Positions 1-11,504 of a DNA stretch of 64,000 nt are shown in pieces. Location: NCBI RefSeq assembly GCF_030848805.1, contig NC_092363.1, forward strand, positions 11,700,886 to 11,764,885, written 5' to 3'. The DNA is from Temnothorax longispinosus. Taxonomy: Eukaryota > Arthropoda > Insecta > Hymenoptera > Formicidae. The first letter of the stretch is position 1; each line of letters begins with the position of its first letter. The notes beneath the pieces were generated by a model that ran no database searches, was not told the origin of the DNA, and saw nothing but the letters and a program-made list of their open reading frames with translations. The translations under genes were made by a program, and so were the position numbers.

Positions 1-570
1 CGCGTCACTAACTCTACAGTGGTGAGGAAACGAGTTTAAAAGTATACTACAGCCTCTGAGAAGTGAGATACGGCAAGATAAAGTCGCTGAAACCGTTTGT
101 TACAAAAAGTATCCTACTTTTCCCGGCTCTAGCGCCAAAACTATTGGTCATAGGAAAAAAACCTATACTTCCTTTTTTGTAGAGAATTTAATTCCTTACA
201 ATATTGCATTGAACTATTTTAGCCTAAGTCTAATGGAAACCGAGATATTCGCGAAAAACCGATTTTTCACTCCTTTCTTCCAAGATGGCGGCCGAAGCAC
301 ACCACGGGGGAGGTCGAAAACTTAGTATGTCATTACTGACACCAAAACAAAGCAATTAAAATTTTTTGCAGCTTTGTTCTAATTAGTCGATTTTCAAATG
401 TACTTGCCGACTGGACTAAGAAGGACGACCCGGCTATACTGTGAAAATCGGAACGCCCGTTATGGGCTTAGTCACTGCGACTATCTCGATACGGATTGTC
501 GATCGGAAACAAGGAAAACTTCGAATAAAAGGTAAATTTGGTGATCTCTTTCGAAATCAGAACATATAAA
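1..570. other. AT-rich non-coding stretch
   Basis: No convincing reading frame, splice structure or transposon end was seen here. The sequence is AT-rich with short homopolymer runs and could be old repeat DNA. Nothing further can be supported. Confidence 0.4.
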
Positions 571-678
571 TCGGTAGCGCGTAAATAACATTTACGTACA
601 CTTATGTCGGTAGCGCGTAAATATGCGTTGACGTACATTATGAAGTAGCGTGTAAATATGCGTTTACACTCACTATGG
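571..678. repeat. Three tandem copies of a 36-bp unit
   Basis: Units lie at 571-606, 607-642 and 643-678. Each has a core resembling GTAGCGCGTAAATATGCGTT followed by an ACGTACATTATG-like tail. The third copy is the most diverged (GTAGCGTGTAAATATGCG). No coding frame runs through it. Function unknown. Confidence 0.85.
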
Positions 679-1072
679 TTCTTGATTTCAGAGATCCCAA
701 TACATTTATACGCTAAAAGCCTCGAATTGTATAAACGGTATTATTATTACGATGTGAAGAATACTTCCTTCACTTTCGGAACGAAACGGACTGTAAATAC
801 AAGCGGTATTATGCTTAAACTGAGCTCAGTGTAATTAACATTATTTTGCTATCGTGGTTGCAACCAGATTAACCTAAGTCACATATATTTTCCTTCGAGT
901 AAATTCGAAGCGTTGCCATTAATATTTCGAGCAAGGTCACTACGATCTTTATTAACGTGGTGTTAATTTACGTCTCATATTATATTCAATTTTATGATAA
1001 ATCCATTTCGTGTTGATAAATAATATTTGCGTTGATAAACGAGAAGTAAACTTCTCGATACGAACAATTAAT
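679..1072. other. AT-rich non-coding stretch
   Basis: No gene or repeat structure was recognised between the 36-bp array and the 21-bp array. Confidence 0.4.
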
Positions 1073-1243
1073 ACTTGCGTCTTACATTCAATTACTTGCG
1101 TCTTATATTCTATTACTTGCGTCTTATATTCAATTACTTGCGTTTTACATTCAATTACCTTGCGTTTTATATTTAATTATCTTGCGTTTATATTCACTTA
1201 CCTTGCGAATTATATTCCATTATATTGCGGATTATTCTATTCT
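1073..1243. repeat. Array of about eight 21-22-bp units
   Basis: The unit resembles ACTTGCGTCTTATATTCAATT. The first four copies are exactly 21 bp and the later ones have small indels. A 21-bp period leaves one frame open by chance, giving a heptapeptide repeat, but nothing else supports translation. Confidence 0.85.
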
Positions 1244-1296
1244 ATTGCTGGAATGCATGAGTCAATAGGATATTTAAGTAAGCGTTGCTTGATTTG

Positions 1297-1298
<2 letters not shown>

Positions 1299-1327
<29 letters not shown>
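1299..1327. repeat. (AT)n microsatellite
   Basis: An uninterrupted run of alternating A and T of about 28 bp lies just downstream of the 21-bp array. Confidence 0.9.
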
Positions 1328-1330
<3 letters not shown>

Positions 1331-2059
1331 GACTGTATAATATTTCTTTCGATTATTCGTTCGCATAATAACAGTTCTTTCAGAAGTATATGACTATTTG
1401 TAATAAAGTGTTTTGTGCCACACATTTCTTTACTGATTACAATCAGATTGACTCATGAATTCATATGGATTGTTCTTTATTTTGTGATCATATTTGCATG
1501 TATGATTAATTATGTATTTTATGTGAACAGTTCTTTTTTTGAGACGGATTGATTATGTATTAATCTTGATTACGTCAAGATATAATTCAGCAAACGGATT
1601 GCACTGGTTTGCTTTTGCATGAAATGTTATCTGGGCACGTATCCAATCCATGATTCCATCTTACGCACAACAGCCACTTGACTGTGGACCTTTACAATCT
1701 ATCGATAAAACACACACTCCTTTACAAAGACTCGACGTAAACATTCCCTCGTACTGCACGAACATTTTCAACAAGGTGTGAAGAACTATACTTACAGACC
1801 GTGAGGTCAGTATACTCGATAAAAACTGTAAGGTTTACTATTAATAACTTATAAGACTAATTTATCAAATTTTCTCTTCTTTCTTTTATGTCTACTTATT
1901 TGAAATTAAAGAAACATTGAAAATCATCTGGCAAAGTTGCCTGAAGAGTTTCGGTAAATTTCTTAAATTTATTATTAATTATTATTAATTAATAATAATC
2001 ATCATGTAACATTCTTACTCACTTTAATTTTATTATTTTCATATTTTCTTAATTTTTAG
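1328..2059. other. AT-rich non-coding stretch upstream of the host-type gene fragment
   Basis: No coding frame was recognised. The last bases (AATTTTTAG) form a plausible polypyrimidine tract and acceptor for the exon that starts at 2060, so part of this stretch may be intron of that gene. Confidence 0.35.
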
Positions 2060-3033
2060 ACAGATACATACAACACTGGCCCGCATGGAAAAAAAATAGA
2101 ACGTGCAAAAGATTCCAAAAAGATCTAGTATTCCGCAGAAACCAAACTGCCTTCCGATTGGAAATATGGAACAGTTCGAAGCATTTGAAAAGCTCAACAC
2201 GGCAGAATTCGATACTGTTGTAAATATACTGAACCAGCTCATATGCATGCATGCAACAATACGCAAAATGCTAGTAAACTGAGGTTTTGATAATTTTGTT
2301 TTAATTGCAGGTGTCGTACTCTGAATACCTCGGGGCTACGCTACAAAACATTAATCCAATTTTAAAGGAATCTCTCGATGATGCTTTCAGCCATAGATTT
2401 ACGTGGCTAGGCAACAATGAAAAAATATCCATGCGAAAAACCGCATTAGTCGATGCAACATATAGTATGTACTCTTTTTGCTCTATCTTATTACTATAAC
2501 TATATTTTATAAAAATATTATTTTCTTGTGGTAGCATATAATGAAAAACAGGAATGTGCAATTTGCACGATTATTTACAGTACGTCGGTATATTTAATAC
2601 ATTAATTAATCCGCCAAAGAGCCTCTCGCGAATAATACTTCTCCCTCTTTTCTCCTTCGATCTTGTGATGCATCTATAAAATGTCATTAGTACTATGTGA
2701 AATTATATATATTATATACAACTGCATTTCAATTTTCTTTAGGTGCAATAGCAAAGACGGCAACATCTAATGGAGAGGCAGTGCCAAAATACGATGAGTT
2801 TAAGTAAATCTTAATAAAGCAATTATGCTATTATTTATTACAAATTCACTTAATTAAAATGATTACTTTATTTCAGAAATGCAGTTAACGAGGCTTTACG
2901 GACTGCCAAACAGAGGCATCGCAATCGCTTAAACAGGCCTGAAAGGAATAATAGAGAGTCTGATAACGCATTCCAGAGATATTACCGACGATACCAAGAT
3001 GATGGCCATCATCAGGACAATGAACAGGAATAA
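2060..3033 (+). pseudogene. DUF4806-like gene fragment, four exons, disrupted
   Basis: Inferred exons: 2060-2273, 2311-2464, 2743-2803 and 2877-3033. Every junction is GT-AG and phases agree (phase 0, then split codons at 2464/2743 and 2803/2877). The first exon contains an acidic, aromatic helix (MEQFEAFEKL). The second carries FTWLGNNEK followed by a Lys/Arg-rich helical tail in the third and fourth exons. This order resembles the DUF4806 domain common in hymenopteran predicted proteins; its function is not known. A TAG in the first exon breaks the frame upstream. The terminal TAA lies in the first unit of a 27-bp repeat where other units have CAA, so it is probably also a mutation. The gene is then cut by Gypsy sequence at about 3,193. 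The family call is moderate; the exon structure is firmer. Confidence 0.55.
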
Positions 3034-3192
3034 TCTGACCAGGACACTGTACAAGAACAATCTGACCAGGACACTGTACAAGAACAATCTAACCAGGACA
3101 CTGTACAGGAACAATCTAACCAGGACACTGAACAAGAACAATCTGACCAGGACACTGAACAAGAACAATCTGACCAGGACACTGAACAAGAG
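3022..3192 (+). repeat. 27-bp tandem repeat encoding a nonapeptide, six copies
   Basis: Six units resembling AATCTGACCAGGACACTG plus TACAAGAAC follow the gene's last exon. In the same frame as that exon each unit encodes nine residues of the type SDQDTVQEQ, rich in Asp, Gln and Glu. The frame stays open through all units after the single TAA at 3031-3033, so this was probably the acidic C-terminal tail of the protein before Gypsy sequence interrupted it. Confidence 0.8.
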
Positions 3193-4417
3193 ATTTGGAA
3201 GGGCAGTTAGCACGATGGCTGGAAAGGCTCCAGCAATTCGAATTTGAGGTTATCCATCGTAAAGAGGAGTCCCACAAGAATGCTGACGGACCATCTAGGC
3301 GTCAGTGTGACGAGTTTGGCTGTGGTTATTGTGAGAAAGTTGAGAAGAAAAATTTCGAAGAACAAGACAAGATGGTTGCTCGTTTGATTCTTCAGAGAGA
3401 GAGCCCAGAGGTCTGGCGTAAGGAACAAAGTGAGGACACGGGAATTACATTCATTCTTCGAGCTAAAGAAACTGGGATCCGTTCTCCACATTCTGAAATC
3501 CCTGACGGAGACGTTTCCGCTCAGATCTACTGGTTACATTGGGACGCTCTAGTTTTAAAGGAAGAAATCCTATATAAGAGGTGGGAGGCCCCAAATCTGA
3601 AAACAAGCTTTTTTTCAGCTTGTTGTCCCCCGAAGTCGAGTCAAGGAGATTCTGAGGGAGGCCCACGATTTTCCTTCGGGAGGACATTTCGGTATCAATA
3701 AAACATTGGAGAAAATCCGGAAGCGTTTTTATTGGGCAACTTGCAAACAAGATGTGGAGGATTGGTGCAAATTTTGTAAGGTTTGCATTTCCAGAAAGGG
3801 CCCCACCAGAAAAAGGAAATCCCCTTTACAGATTTACAATGTTGAGGCACCATTTGAGAGAATCCAAATGGATATTTTTGACTCCCTTCCAACAACTGCA
3901 TCAGGAAATAAATATCTCCTTGTCGTTGTAGATTGTTTCTCTAAATGGAAGCATTCCCATTGAAGCACATAAGAGCTAGAACAGTAGCGGAAGTCTTTAC
4001 TAATTAGTTTATCTCCAGATATGGAGTCCCCTCAGAAGTACATACGGACCAAGGAAGGAATTTTGAATCAAAACTTTTTGCGGAGTTGATGGATCTTCTT
4101 GGTATTAGGAAGACGAGGACTACTGCCTTGCATCCTCAGTCGGATGGGCAGGTCGAGCGTCAGCATCAAACCATTACTAACTATTTGACGAAGTACGTAC
4201 ATTTCTGAGAATTAAAGAGATTGGGATCGTTGGGTCCCCATGTTCTTGTTAGCTTATAGATCTTCGAAACACGAGACCACTGGTGTAACTCCTGCTGAAT
4301 TATGTTTTGCTCGAGATCTTAAATTACCTTTAGATCTATTGCAGGGAAATCCTCTAAAGCTTCGTGGGGAGGAGGAGCAGTCGATCGGGAGTTTTATTGG
4401 AAACTTAAAGGGGAAAC
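3193..4417 (+). pseudogene. pol: Gypsy element A: pol fragment (RNase H end and integrase)
   Basis: Coding starts abruptly inside the C-terminus of RNase H (HRKEESHKNADGPSRR). It continues through the integrase HHCC zinc finger (CKFCKVC near 3760-3790), the first core Asp (MDIFDSLP), the DQGRNFES second Asp and the Glu-bearing QVERQHQ helix. Several frameshifts and stops break it, for example near 3,700, 3,963 and 4,208. No gag, protease, RT or 5' LTR precedes it, so the element is 5'-truncated by deletion or recombination next to the host-type gene. It is interrupted at 4417 by a Penelope-like element and resumes at 7089. Confidence 0.85.
4404..4417. repeat. 14-bp target site duplication, left copy
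   Basis: CTTAAAGGGGAAAC occurs here and again at 7089-7102, immediately flanking the Penelope-like insertion. Joining across it restores continuity of the Gypsy integrase C-terminal frame. Confidence 0.88.
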
Positions 4418-4419
4418 AA

Positions 4420-4782
4420 GAGTGATTATTTGACCAAACTGACGTTTAATATTGTAGTGTTACATTAATTTATTCGACGTTTCGACACTAGTTTTGTGTC
4501 CTTATCAAGAGTTTTCTAAAACAACGAAGTCATGTTACATAAAAAATATATCGCACAAGGAACAAAGAACGTAGAAAAAGAAATAAATACCTGTCCCATA
4601 TTAAAGATTAGCCGCACATAAATTTTTTTGCAGTTTTAACACTTTGTCAAATTTCAATGTGAAGGATCCGCAATCCATCCTTAATTAATCGTGCGATGTA
4701 GCACCAAAACAATACATAACCGGAACAGAGACGTGCGAGAAACGTCATTCCGAATCGGAGGACGGAGTCTGACTAATTTGTA
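4420..4782. repeat. Penelope-like element: left inverted terminal repeat
   Basis: Pairs with 6722-7052 in inverted orientation, starting with AGAGTGATTATT against AATAATCACTCT at the right end. Divergence is modest. Both arms carry the segment that reads CTAATTTGTAAATACC at the inner boundary. Confidence 0.85.
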
Positions 4783-4840
4783 AATACCGAATACGCGATT
4801 GGGTCACCAGAAAAGAAACATACACTCGAAAAGAAAACTA

Positions 4841-6720
4841 TTATGTGGATCTTATAATTCGGTTATATAACGGGTTAAGATTTTCCGTGTCTTTTTTTAG
4901 ATTGATCGTATTGTCGTGTTTTTTAATATAAAATATCTCCGCTATCTCCCTCTTCCTTACATTTCTCTCCTTATGCAAAACCTCAGCAGTGGACCACTTA
5001 AAATCATGCCCATGCGTCAGTCGGTGCTTGCTAACTACGGAGCGCTTACTCTCATTTTTTTTAATGTCACTAAGATGCTCCTTTACCCGAGTTTCCAAGT
5101 GTCTTAGTGTTTGTCCTATATATGACACGTTGCAGTCATTACAGTCAATTTTATAAACTACACCTGTTTCTTTCATGTTGTCAAGTTTATCCTTGCCCCG
5201 TTTTATAATCGAGTCAAGCTTTTTTGGAATCGTGTGAAAGACATCCAAGCCACATCGGTTTAAGGTGAGGCAAATATTCTCGCTTAAACCCTTTACGTAA
5301 GGAAGCACTAGATATCTCCGGGCATCAAAGGTGTTGCTAACATTACTGGAGTCGATGATGTCATTGCGATGATTCAACTCTTTTAACCTCTTGTTAATTT
5401 GCTTATCAATAACGTGTTCAGGGAAGCAGTTATTTATAAGGATGTCTTTTACGGTTTCAATGTTGGAAATTGTTTGTCCAAAAGTAGAATTGCGTGGTCA
5501 ACTAAGCTTGTAATCGTGTTATTATTGTACTTCTGTGGATGATTGGAAAAGTAATTGACGTATCGGCCCGAAAACGTAGGTTTCCGGTGCCAATTGATCA
5601 AAAGCTTGTTACCGTTTCTGATAATCAGAGTATCTAGAAAGAGGATGGCCCCGTTTACTTCTATTTTGTGTGTAAATTTTAGACGAAGGTGGTAGTTATT
5701 AAATACCGTAAGAACCTCATTAATTCTGTCCTTAGGCATTACGGCAATAACATCATCGACATATCCACGGAAAAACGACAAACCAAATTTGAGTACGGCA
5801 AGGCAGTGATTTTCCAGATCCTCCATTACAATATCAGCCAATACTGGTGATAGAGGAGATCCCATCGGGCTGCCAAAGATCTGTTCGTATGTGTTTCCTT
5901 TAACCCTAGACAGACTCACTGGGGTAATACGTTACCCCACGCGAAATTCAAATTCGCATCATTTCAGCCAAATTTTTGGTTCTTTGTTTTGTTTTTCGAA
6001 ATTTTTTTACTATTTTTTTTTTACTACCGCAAATTGATGACTACTATCCTCTTCCCTATTAAACAACAAACAAAATTATCTATTATAAAGTTTTCTAAGA
6101 ACATTCTGGAAATATTATACACGCGGTACAAGTTTGGGGTAACGTATTACCCCAGTGAGTCATTCACGTATGAGAAAAATAAGTGAGTCTGTCTAGGGTT
6201 AAAACTGAAACTCGTAGATCTCAGTACCAACTCAATAGCATGCAAAAATTGCGGTAAACTGAGCTTTGTGATCTGAGAGATATCTTGCCAGCGTTCCGCT
6301 ATTGCCTTAAGAACTAACTCCTTAGGGATATTGGTGAAAAAAGCCGTTACATCAAGGGAAACGAGTACTTCGTCGGCATTGATCTCTCTGCCGTTAATTT
6401 CTCTCACGAAGGACCAACTGTTCTTGATATGAGACTTGGGAGTACGGATAGAACGTTGTAAAATCTCGTGAAGAAAAGACACTACATTATAAAATGGACT
6501 TCTCAGAGCCGAAACAATAATCCGTAGCGGGAAACCATTTTTATGGATCTTTGGCAGCTCGTAACAGCGTGGGAGATTACCGTTCGTACAATTTCAGCGC
6601 CAGTAATCTTTATCTTTGATGATGCCTCCGTCCTGCCAAGATCTGACAAGTTCATTTAATTTCGATGAAATTTGTTTAATGGGACTTTTTTTTAATTTCT
6701 TGAAAGTGGACTGGTCATTT
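4841..6720 (-). pseudogene. Penelope-type reverse transcriptase / GIY-YIG endonuclease
   Basis: Read right to left on the minus strand, blocks appear in the expected order. LPKIHKNGFPLRIIVS and SLDVTAFFTNIP (first catalytic Asp) lie at about 6,320-6,560. After the MITE come GSPMGSPLSP and the YVDD catalytic box (about 5,750-5,870). The C-terminal endonuclease (4841-5377) has VVYKIDC...YIGQT and LETRVKEH, typical of a GIY-YIG nuclease. Stops and frameshifts (for example after DYWR near 6,600, and at 5377/5449) together with the MITE inactivate it. The enzyme normally copies its RNA at an endonuclease nick. Confidence 0.88.
5904..6198. mobile_element. piggyBac-type MITE, 295 bp, TTAA target
   Basis: The element begins CCCTAGACAGACTCACT and ends with its reverse complement. 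It is flanked on both sides by TTAA (5900-5903 and 6199-6202). Removing element plus one TTAA restores the Penelope RT frame. An inner inverted motif, GGGGTAATACGTTACCCC, occurs at both ends. TTAA duplication and CCCTAGA termini are diagnostic of the piggyBac superfamily. It has no coding capacity. Confidence 0.9.
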
Positions 6721-6721
6721 T

Positions 6722-7052
6722 GGTATTTACAAATTAGTCAGACTTCGTTCTCCGACTCGGAACGACGTTTCTCGCACGTCTCTGTTCCAGTTATGTATTG
6801 TTTCGGTGCTACATCGCACGATTAATTAAGGATGGATCGCGAATCCTTTACATTAAAATTTGACAAAGTGTTAAAACTGCAAATTTATTTCCCTTTCTAC
6901 GTTCTTTGTTCCTTGTGCGATATATTTTGTATGTAACATGACTTCGTTGTTTTAGAAAACTCTTGATAAGGACACAAAATTAGTGTCGAAACGTCGAATG
7001 AATTAATGTAACACTACGATATTAAACGTCAGTTTAGCCGAATAATCACTCT
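6722..7052. repeat. Penelope-like element: right inverted terminal repeat
   Basis: Inverted partner of 4420-4782. The two differ by scattered substitutions and small indels, for example GTTATGTATTGTTTCGG against its counterpart. Confidence 0.85.
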
Positions 7053-7088
7053 TGTTAATTTTCACTAACAAAGAAAAGAATTTTATAT

Positions 7089-7398
7089 CTTAAAGGGGAA
7101 ACTTGAGGAAATTCATTCTGGTGTCAGGGCACGTATAAATATCAAGTCTTCTCGGGTTAAGTCCTGGTATGATCAGGGAGCCAGGCGAATTCTTTTTCAA
7201 GAGAGCCAGAAAGTCTGGTTCTACAATCCTCGTAGGACGAAAGGAAAAGCCCCGAAATTGCAAAGCAATTGGGAGGGACCCTTTTGCATAATAAAGAAGT
7301 TTAGTGACGTGGTATACTGCATTCAGAAGTTTTCCAGACACAAAAGAAAGGTTGTTCATTTGGATAGGTTAGCTCTTTACTTCGAGAGAAAACAATAG
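7089..7398 (+). pseudogene. pol: Gypsy element A: integrase C-terminal segment
   Basis: This continues the frame broken at 4417. It encodes the basic integrase tail with KVWFYNPRRTKGKAPKL, NWEGPFCIIKK and VVHLDRLA, which is the SH3-like or GPF/Y module of Gypsy integrases. It ends at TAG 7396-7398. It proves that the two halves were one gene before the Penelope-like insertion. Confidence 0.85.
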
Positions 7399-8109
7399 TT
7401 AAGAAAAGGTTAGAGTAGATCGGAGCCCCAAAAAAGGAGAAATAAACAAGAAAATAATAATTAAATTGATGTAAGATTGTAGACGTTTGTAAATAAAAAG
7501 TTTCTATAATGAAGTGTTGGATTTATTAATTTTGAAAGGTTGTTTTATTCAAAATTTACTGCGTGTTGTATTTTGTTTTCTTTTTCTCACTAGAGGAAGT
7601 CTGCGGTTTGTGAGAAAGCTTGGATCTCGACCCGAGCCACCGCGGCGGAACATCGGCCAAGACTTCTTTGGAAGAAAAATTGTTAAGAAGACTGTCTCGC
7701 CCACGGTTCTTTTGAGTTGGGGTTTTTCCGTGGGACGTAGGGCAAATGCCAAGATAAAGACTTGGGGAGTCTTTAAGACGTTGGGTCCACAACAGTTTCC
7801 TTCCCCCCTTGTCCAAAGATTTCGAGGAAGAGTGGCAATGTCGGGGGCTGTTCCCGCAGAAAAGGATGGTTCGCCTTGGTGTCGGAGAGGAGGAGTCTGG
7901 CCAGCTCTTTCCCGGGAAGCCGAAAGAAGGGAAGCTTACCTCGAGTAAAGAGGTGTCTTACTGCGAAGGACCAGGAGAGGGCAGTTCGGTAACCCGTGGC
8001 AGCAGCCCGGGGTAGAACAAGGGGCCAGCCTGGTGCCCGGGAAGTCGTGTTATCGGAGCGCTGCCTTTCTGTAGATTGTCGGGACGACAATCTAGGAAAA
8101 AGGGGGCAG
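7399..8109 (+). other. Gypsy A 3' untranslated region with polypurine tract
   Basis: No domain was recognised between the pol stop and the 3' LTR. A 144-residue open frame at 7514-7948 has no recognisable motif and is probably spurious. The segment ends with a purine run (AGGAAAAAGGGGGCAG, about 8094-8109) directly before the LTR, a good polypurine tract for plus-strand priming. Confidence 0.6.
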
Positions 8110-8739
8110 TGTTGCGCCCGTGCTGAGACACCCGTTGCGCGCTGAACTTTGCTCACGAATAGCTTCAAACCGAAGCGCGATTCCTAACGACGGGATGTAT
8201 GTATGTATGTATCGTTTATTGATTCTACTCAGGGTTGCAAGGCGTTTTAAAGGGACGTTCCCAAACTTTTACAAACATACACAAACATCTTCTTAACCTA
8301 GCTTAAACTAACTGAGCCTACTTAACCTAGTAATGTGGATGTGAGCTTCTGCCTCTGCATCTGCCCACACCTACACCCGCCGCACGCACACACACTCTCT
8401 CCGCAAGGGACTTCCGTTTTCTCTTGCTTTTACAATTCCCTTTGAACCACTTCTATCCCCCCCTCTCTTCGGCTTTCCACTCACTCTCTCTCATTCTCAC
8501 CTCAGTCATACCTCACTCCTCCCTTCCTTCCAACCCTTCAATGTACCCCTTCCTGTTCCTATCCTTCTCGATCTCCTTCATCCACCATTTCCCCTCTTCC
8601 CCCTCTCCCAGCACCCATCTACTCGCTTCCTGCCAACTCCCCCCTCCTTCATCCCATTCCCTACAACGCTCCGACGTATGCTACCACGTCTCCTCTTCTT
8701 CCTCGCACAGTCTGCATATCCTTTTCTCCTCCTCTTCCC

Positions 8740-11440
8740 AATATCTACCCTTCCTCATTTCCCCTTCCAGCCTAAATCTTGTAATCCTACTCCACCTACT
8801 TTCCCCCACCCTTTCTTTAGATACTCCGGTATCCCTTCATCTCTTACTTCTTTATACCACTTGTTGTATTTTGACTCTTTTATTCTCTCCCATCTCTCTA
8901 CTCTTTGAGCCTCCCTTTCCCACCTCATTATCTCCTCTAGTCTTGTCTCTTCCTCCCCCCTCTCTCCCCCTTCTCCCTTTTCCCACAAGCCTCTTTCGCT
9001 TAGAAACTTCCTTTTACCTTCTTCTCAACTCAAGGTTCCCCCTCTCCTCGCCGTTCTTTCCTTCATCTCCTCCAAGCACATTCTCGTTAGCTCGCTTCCT
9101 CCTCCCTCCTCCAGCCTCTTTTCGAACCCCCACGCCCTGCTGCCCGCTCTACCTTTTAATTTTTCTCTCTGCAACTCCTCCCTCACCAAGTACCACGGCG
9201 TCCTCCTGTCTACTCCCAACACCCATCTCAAATATTTTTCTTCAAGCCTCTTCATCCCCTCTCTCTTTTCCCATCCCCATATTTTCACCTCGTATCCCAT
9301 TACCGTTCAAACCAGCCTGTCAAATAGCCAAAGCCTTCTCCTCCAGTCCTTCCCAAACTTCCTCTTCCCTATCCCTCACACTTGCCCCATTACCGCCGCG
9401 CCGCCGCCTTCTTAACTCTCTTTTTCACGTGCGCCTCTTGCCCTCCATTCCTTTGTAGCGTGTACTCTAGGTATTGGAACTCCTTTACCTTCTCCACTTT
9501 TCTTCCATTCCACCGCCAATCCTTTTTCACCATCCTTCCTCCTTTTTTTCTAAATCTCATAATCTTGGTTTTTTCCGTATTAAGTTCCAACTTTTTCTTA
9601 TCCAGATACCTCTCCAGCCTCTCCATCATACTTCTCATTTCATCTTCCCCCTCCGCCAGCAGCACCATGTCATCTGCAAACTCCAAGTTATACACCCTTC
9701 CTTCTCCCAGCCTGATCCCACCCCACTTGACCCTCTTTATCTCCTTCTCCAAGTCAGCCAACAATATAATGAAAAGCAGCGGGCTCAGCGGACACCTCTG
9801 CCTTACCCCTCTTGCTGTCCAAAAACTCTCACCCAGCTCCTTTCCCACTTTGACCCTACTTCTCGTCTCTCTCAACACTTCCTCTATCCTCTCAACCAGA
9901 CCCTCCCTAACCCCCCTCTCCCTCAGCGCCTCAATCAACACCTCCCTATCCACCGAGTCAAATGCCGCCTTTAGATCCACAAACAACGCCACCACCTTTC
10001 CCCCCTTCCTTCCCAGTTGTCTATTCACTAGGTAGTTAAGCACATAAATGTTGTCCACCGTCCCCATCCTTTTCCTAAATCCCGTTTGATTCGGCGGGAT
10101 GATCCCCTTGTGCTCCACTTCCACCCTCAGTCTTTCGGCTAACACCGTACATCTTGTATAAGGTGGAAAGCAAGGTAACCCCCTTATAGTCTTCTATCGT
10201 CACCCCTTCTCCCTTCTTCATTATGGGCACAATCACCCCCTTTTTCCAGCTCTCCGGCCACCTTCCTTCTCTCCTAATTTTGTTGCAAAACCCTCTCACC
10301 CACTCCGCCAATTCTTCCCCCCTTCGTGTTTCCACACCTCGCTCGGAATACCGTCTACCCCCGCCGCTTTTTCTTCCTTCATTTTCTTTAAAAACTTTTT
10401 TACTTCCTCCATACTTATTTCCTCCTCACCTCCCTCTCACTCCCTCCTTATTTTTCTCCCTTCTTTAACAACCCTTTCCTCTACCCCCCCAAGTAACCTT
10501 ATAAAATGCTCTTTCCACTCCGCCATCTATATCCCTTCTGTCACTTTCCTCCTCTTTTTTCTCTCCCTATTTACTATTTCCCACACCTCACTTTTCTTGC
10601 TAACTTCCGCCGCCCTTTTTTCCCACCCATCATTCTCCTCCTTCTTTTTCTTCCTACATAACTCCCTGAACTCCTGCTTCATCCTCCTATATTCCTCCCC
10701 CTTTCCTCCCTTCTTTCTCTACTTTCTTAATTCCTTTCGTACTTCCCTCTTTTTCACTAAACACTCCTTGTCCCACCAGCCCATTTTCCTCCTTCCCCCC
10801 ACATCCAATTCCTCCACCGTCTCTTTCATTGCCTTTTTCAATTTCCTCTCCTTGTGTTCCCGTTGAAGATGCACCACCCTCTTTTTCCCAGGAAGTCCAA
10901 CATCAGCCTACCCTTCTTATTTATGGTCCGATCCTTTGACCGCCCCTTTTCTTGCCAAGGGAGAGGGTTCCCATCCTCACTTCCAACTCCCCTCTTCCAC
11001 CCCTGTCCTCGCGTTAAAGTGCCCCCCAATCAACACTCTAACTCCTGCCTCTCTGTCCTCCACCCACCGTTCCAGCCTCCTCAGCGCCTTCTTTGTGCCC
11101 TTTCTTGCGTAGACTCCCACTATCCTCCATCTCTTCTCCCCCATCCTTACCTTGCCCGTCATGATCCCCTCTCCCGCCCCCACAATCCTTTCCTCTATCT
11201 CCACCAACTTTTTCTTTATACCTATAACCATTCCCCCCATCGCTCTTCCCTTCTTATTCTCTCTCTTCGCCGTTTGCACTCCCCACTCATACCCTCCCGG
11301 TAGCCTCTCCTTAACTCTTTTCCACCCTCCATCATCCAACCATGTTTCCAGCAGCACCATCACATCCCATTCCTTCAACCCCATCTAAAACTCCTTATCT
11401 TTGCTTTCTAGCCCGGCTACGTTCTAAAAAGCCACGCTCC
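8740..11440 (-). pseudogene. LINE A ORF2: endonuclease / reverse transcriptase
   Basis: The N-terminal endonuclease (about 10,980-11,440) shows VAGLESKD, LLETWLDD, VGVYARKG and a degenerate GHFNAR (GDFNAR expected). In its start region two TAG codons sit where Trp would be expected. The reverse transcriptase (9390-10335) has NQTGFRKRMGTVDNIYVLN, VDLKAAFDSVDR, RQRCPLSPLLF and the FADDMVLLAEG catalytic box. The C-terminal part (8755-9300) is the domain after RT with RWVLGVDRRTPWYL and NKWYKEVRDEGIPEYLKKGW. The pieces occupy different frames, so several indels have accumulated. The family is the ant-type R1/Jockey-like group, assigned by general resemblance only. Confidence 0.85.
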
Positions 11441-11504
11441 ACTCTCTTCGTCTTTCTTCCTCCCCCTTCTTCCCTCTCTTCTCCCCTCCCACCATTCTCT
11501 TCTT

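Larger units (their letters stand above)
4418..7088 (-). mobile_element. Penelope-like retroelement with inverted terminal repeats
   Basis: The 2.67-kb insertion lies inside Gypsy A and is flanked by a 14-bp duplication. It encodes a minus-strand reverse transcriptase joined to a GIY-YIG endonuclease, the hallmark of Penelope-like elements. The ends (about 4420-4782 and 6722-7052) are inverted copies of each other, matching the inverted pseudo-LTR arrangement known for the group. About 36 bp lie outside the right repeat (7053-7088). A 295-bp MITE has inserted in the RT region. Confidence 0.9.

Noticed and set aside
571..678. CRISPR-like array
   Set aside because: The units are directly adjacent without spacers and the genome is eukaryotic.
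1010..1393. 127-residue frame with heptapeptide repeats
   Set aside because: It is produced by the 21-bp tandem array and an AT microsatellite.
7514..7948. 144-residue frame after Gypsy A pol, possible envelope gene
   Set aside because: No signal peptide, cysteine pattern or transmembrane segment was seen. It lies in the untranslated region next to the LTR.
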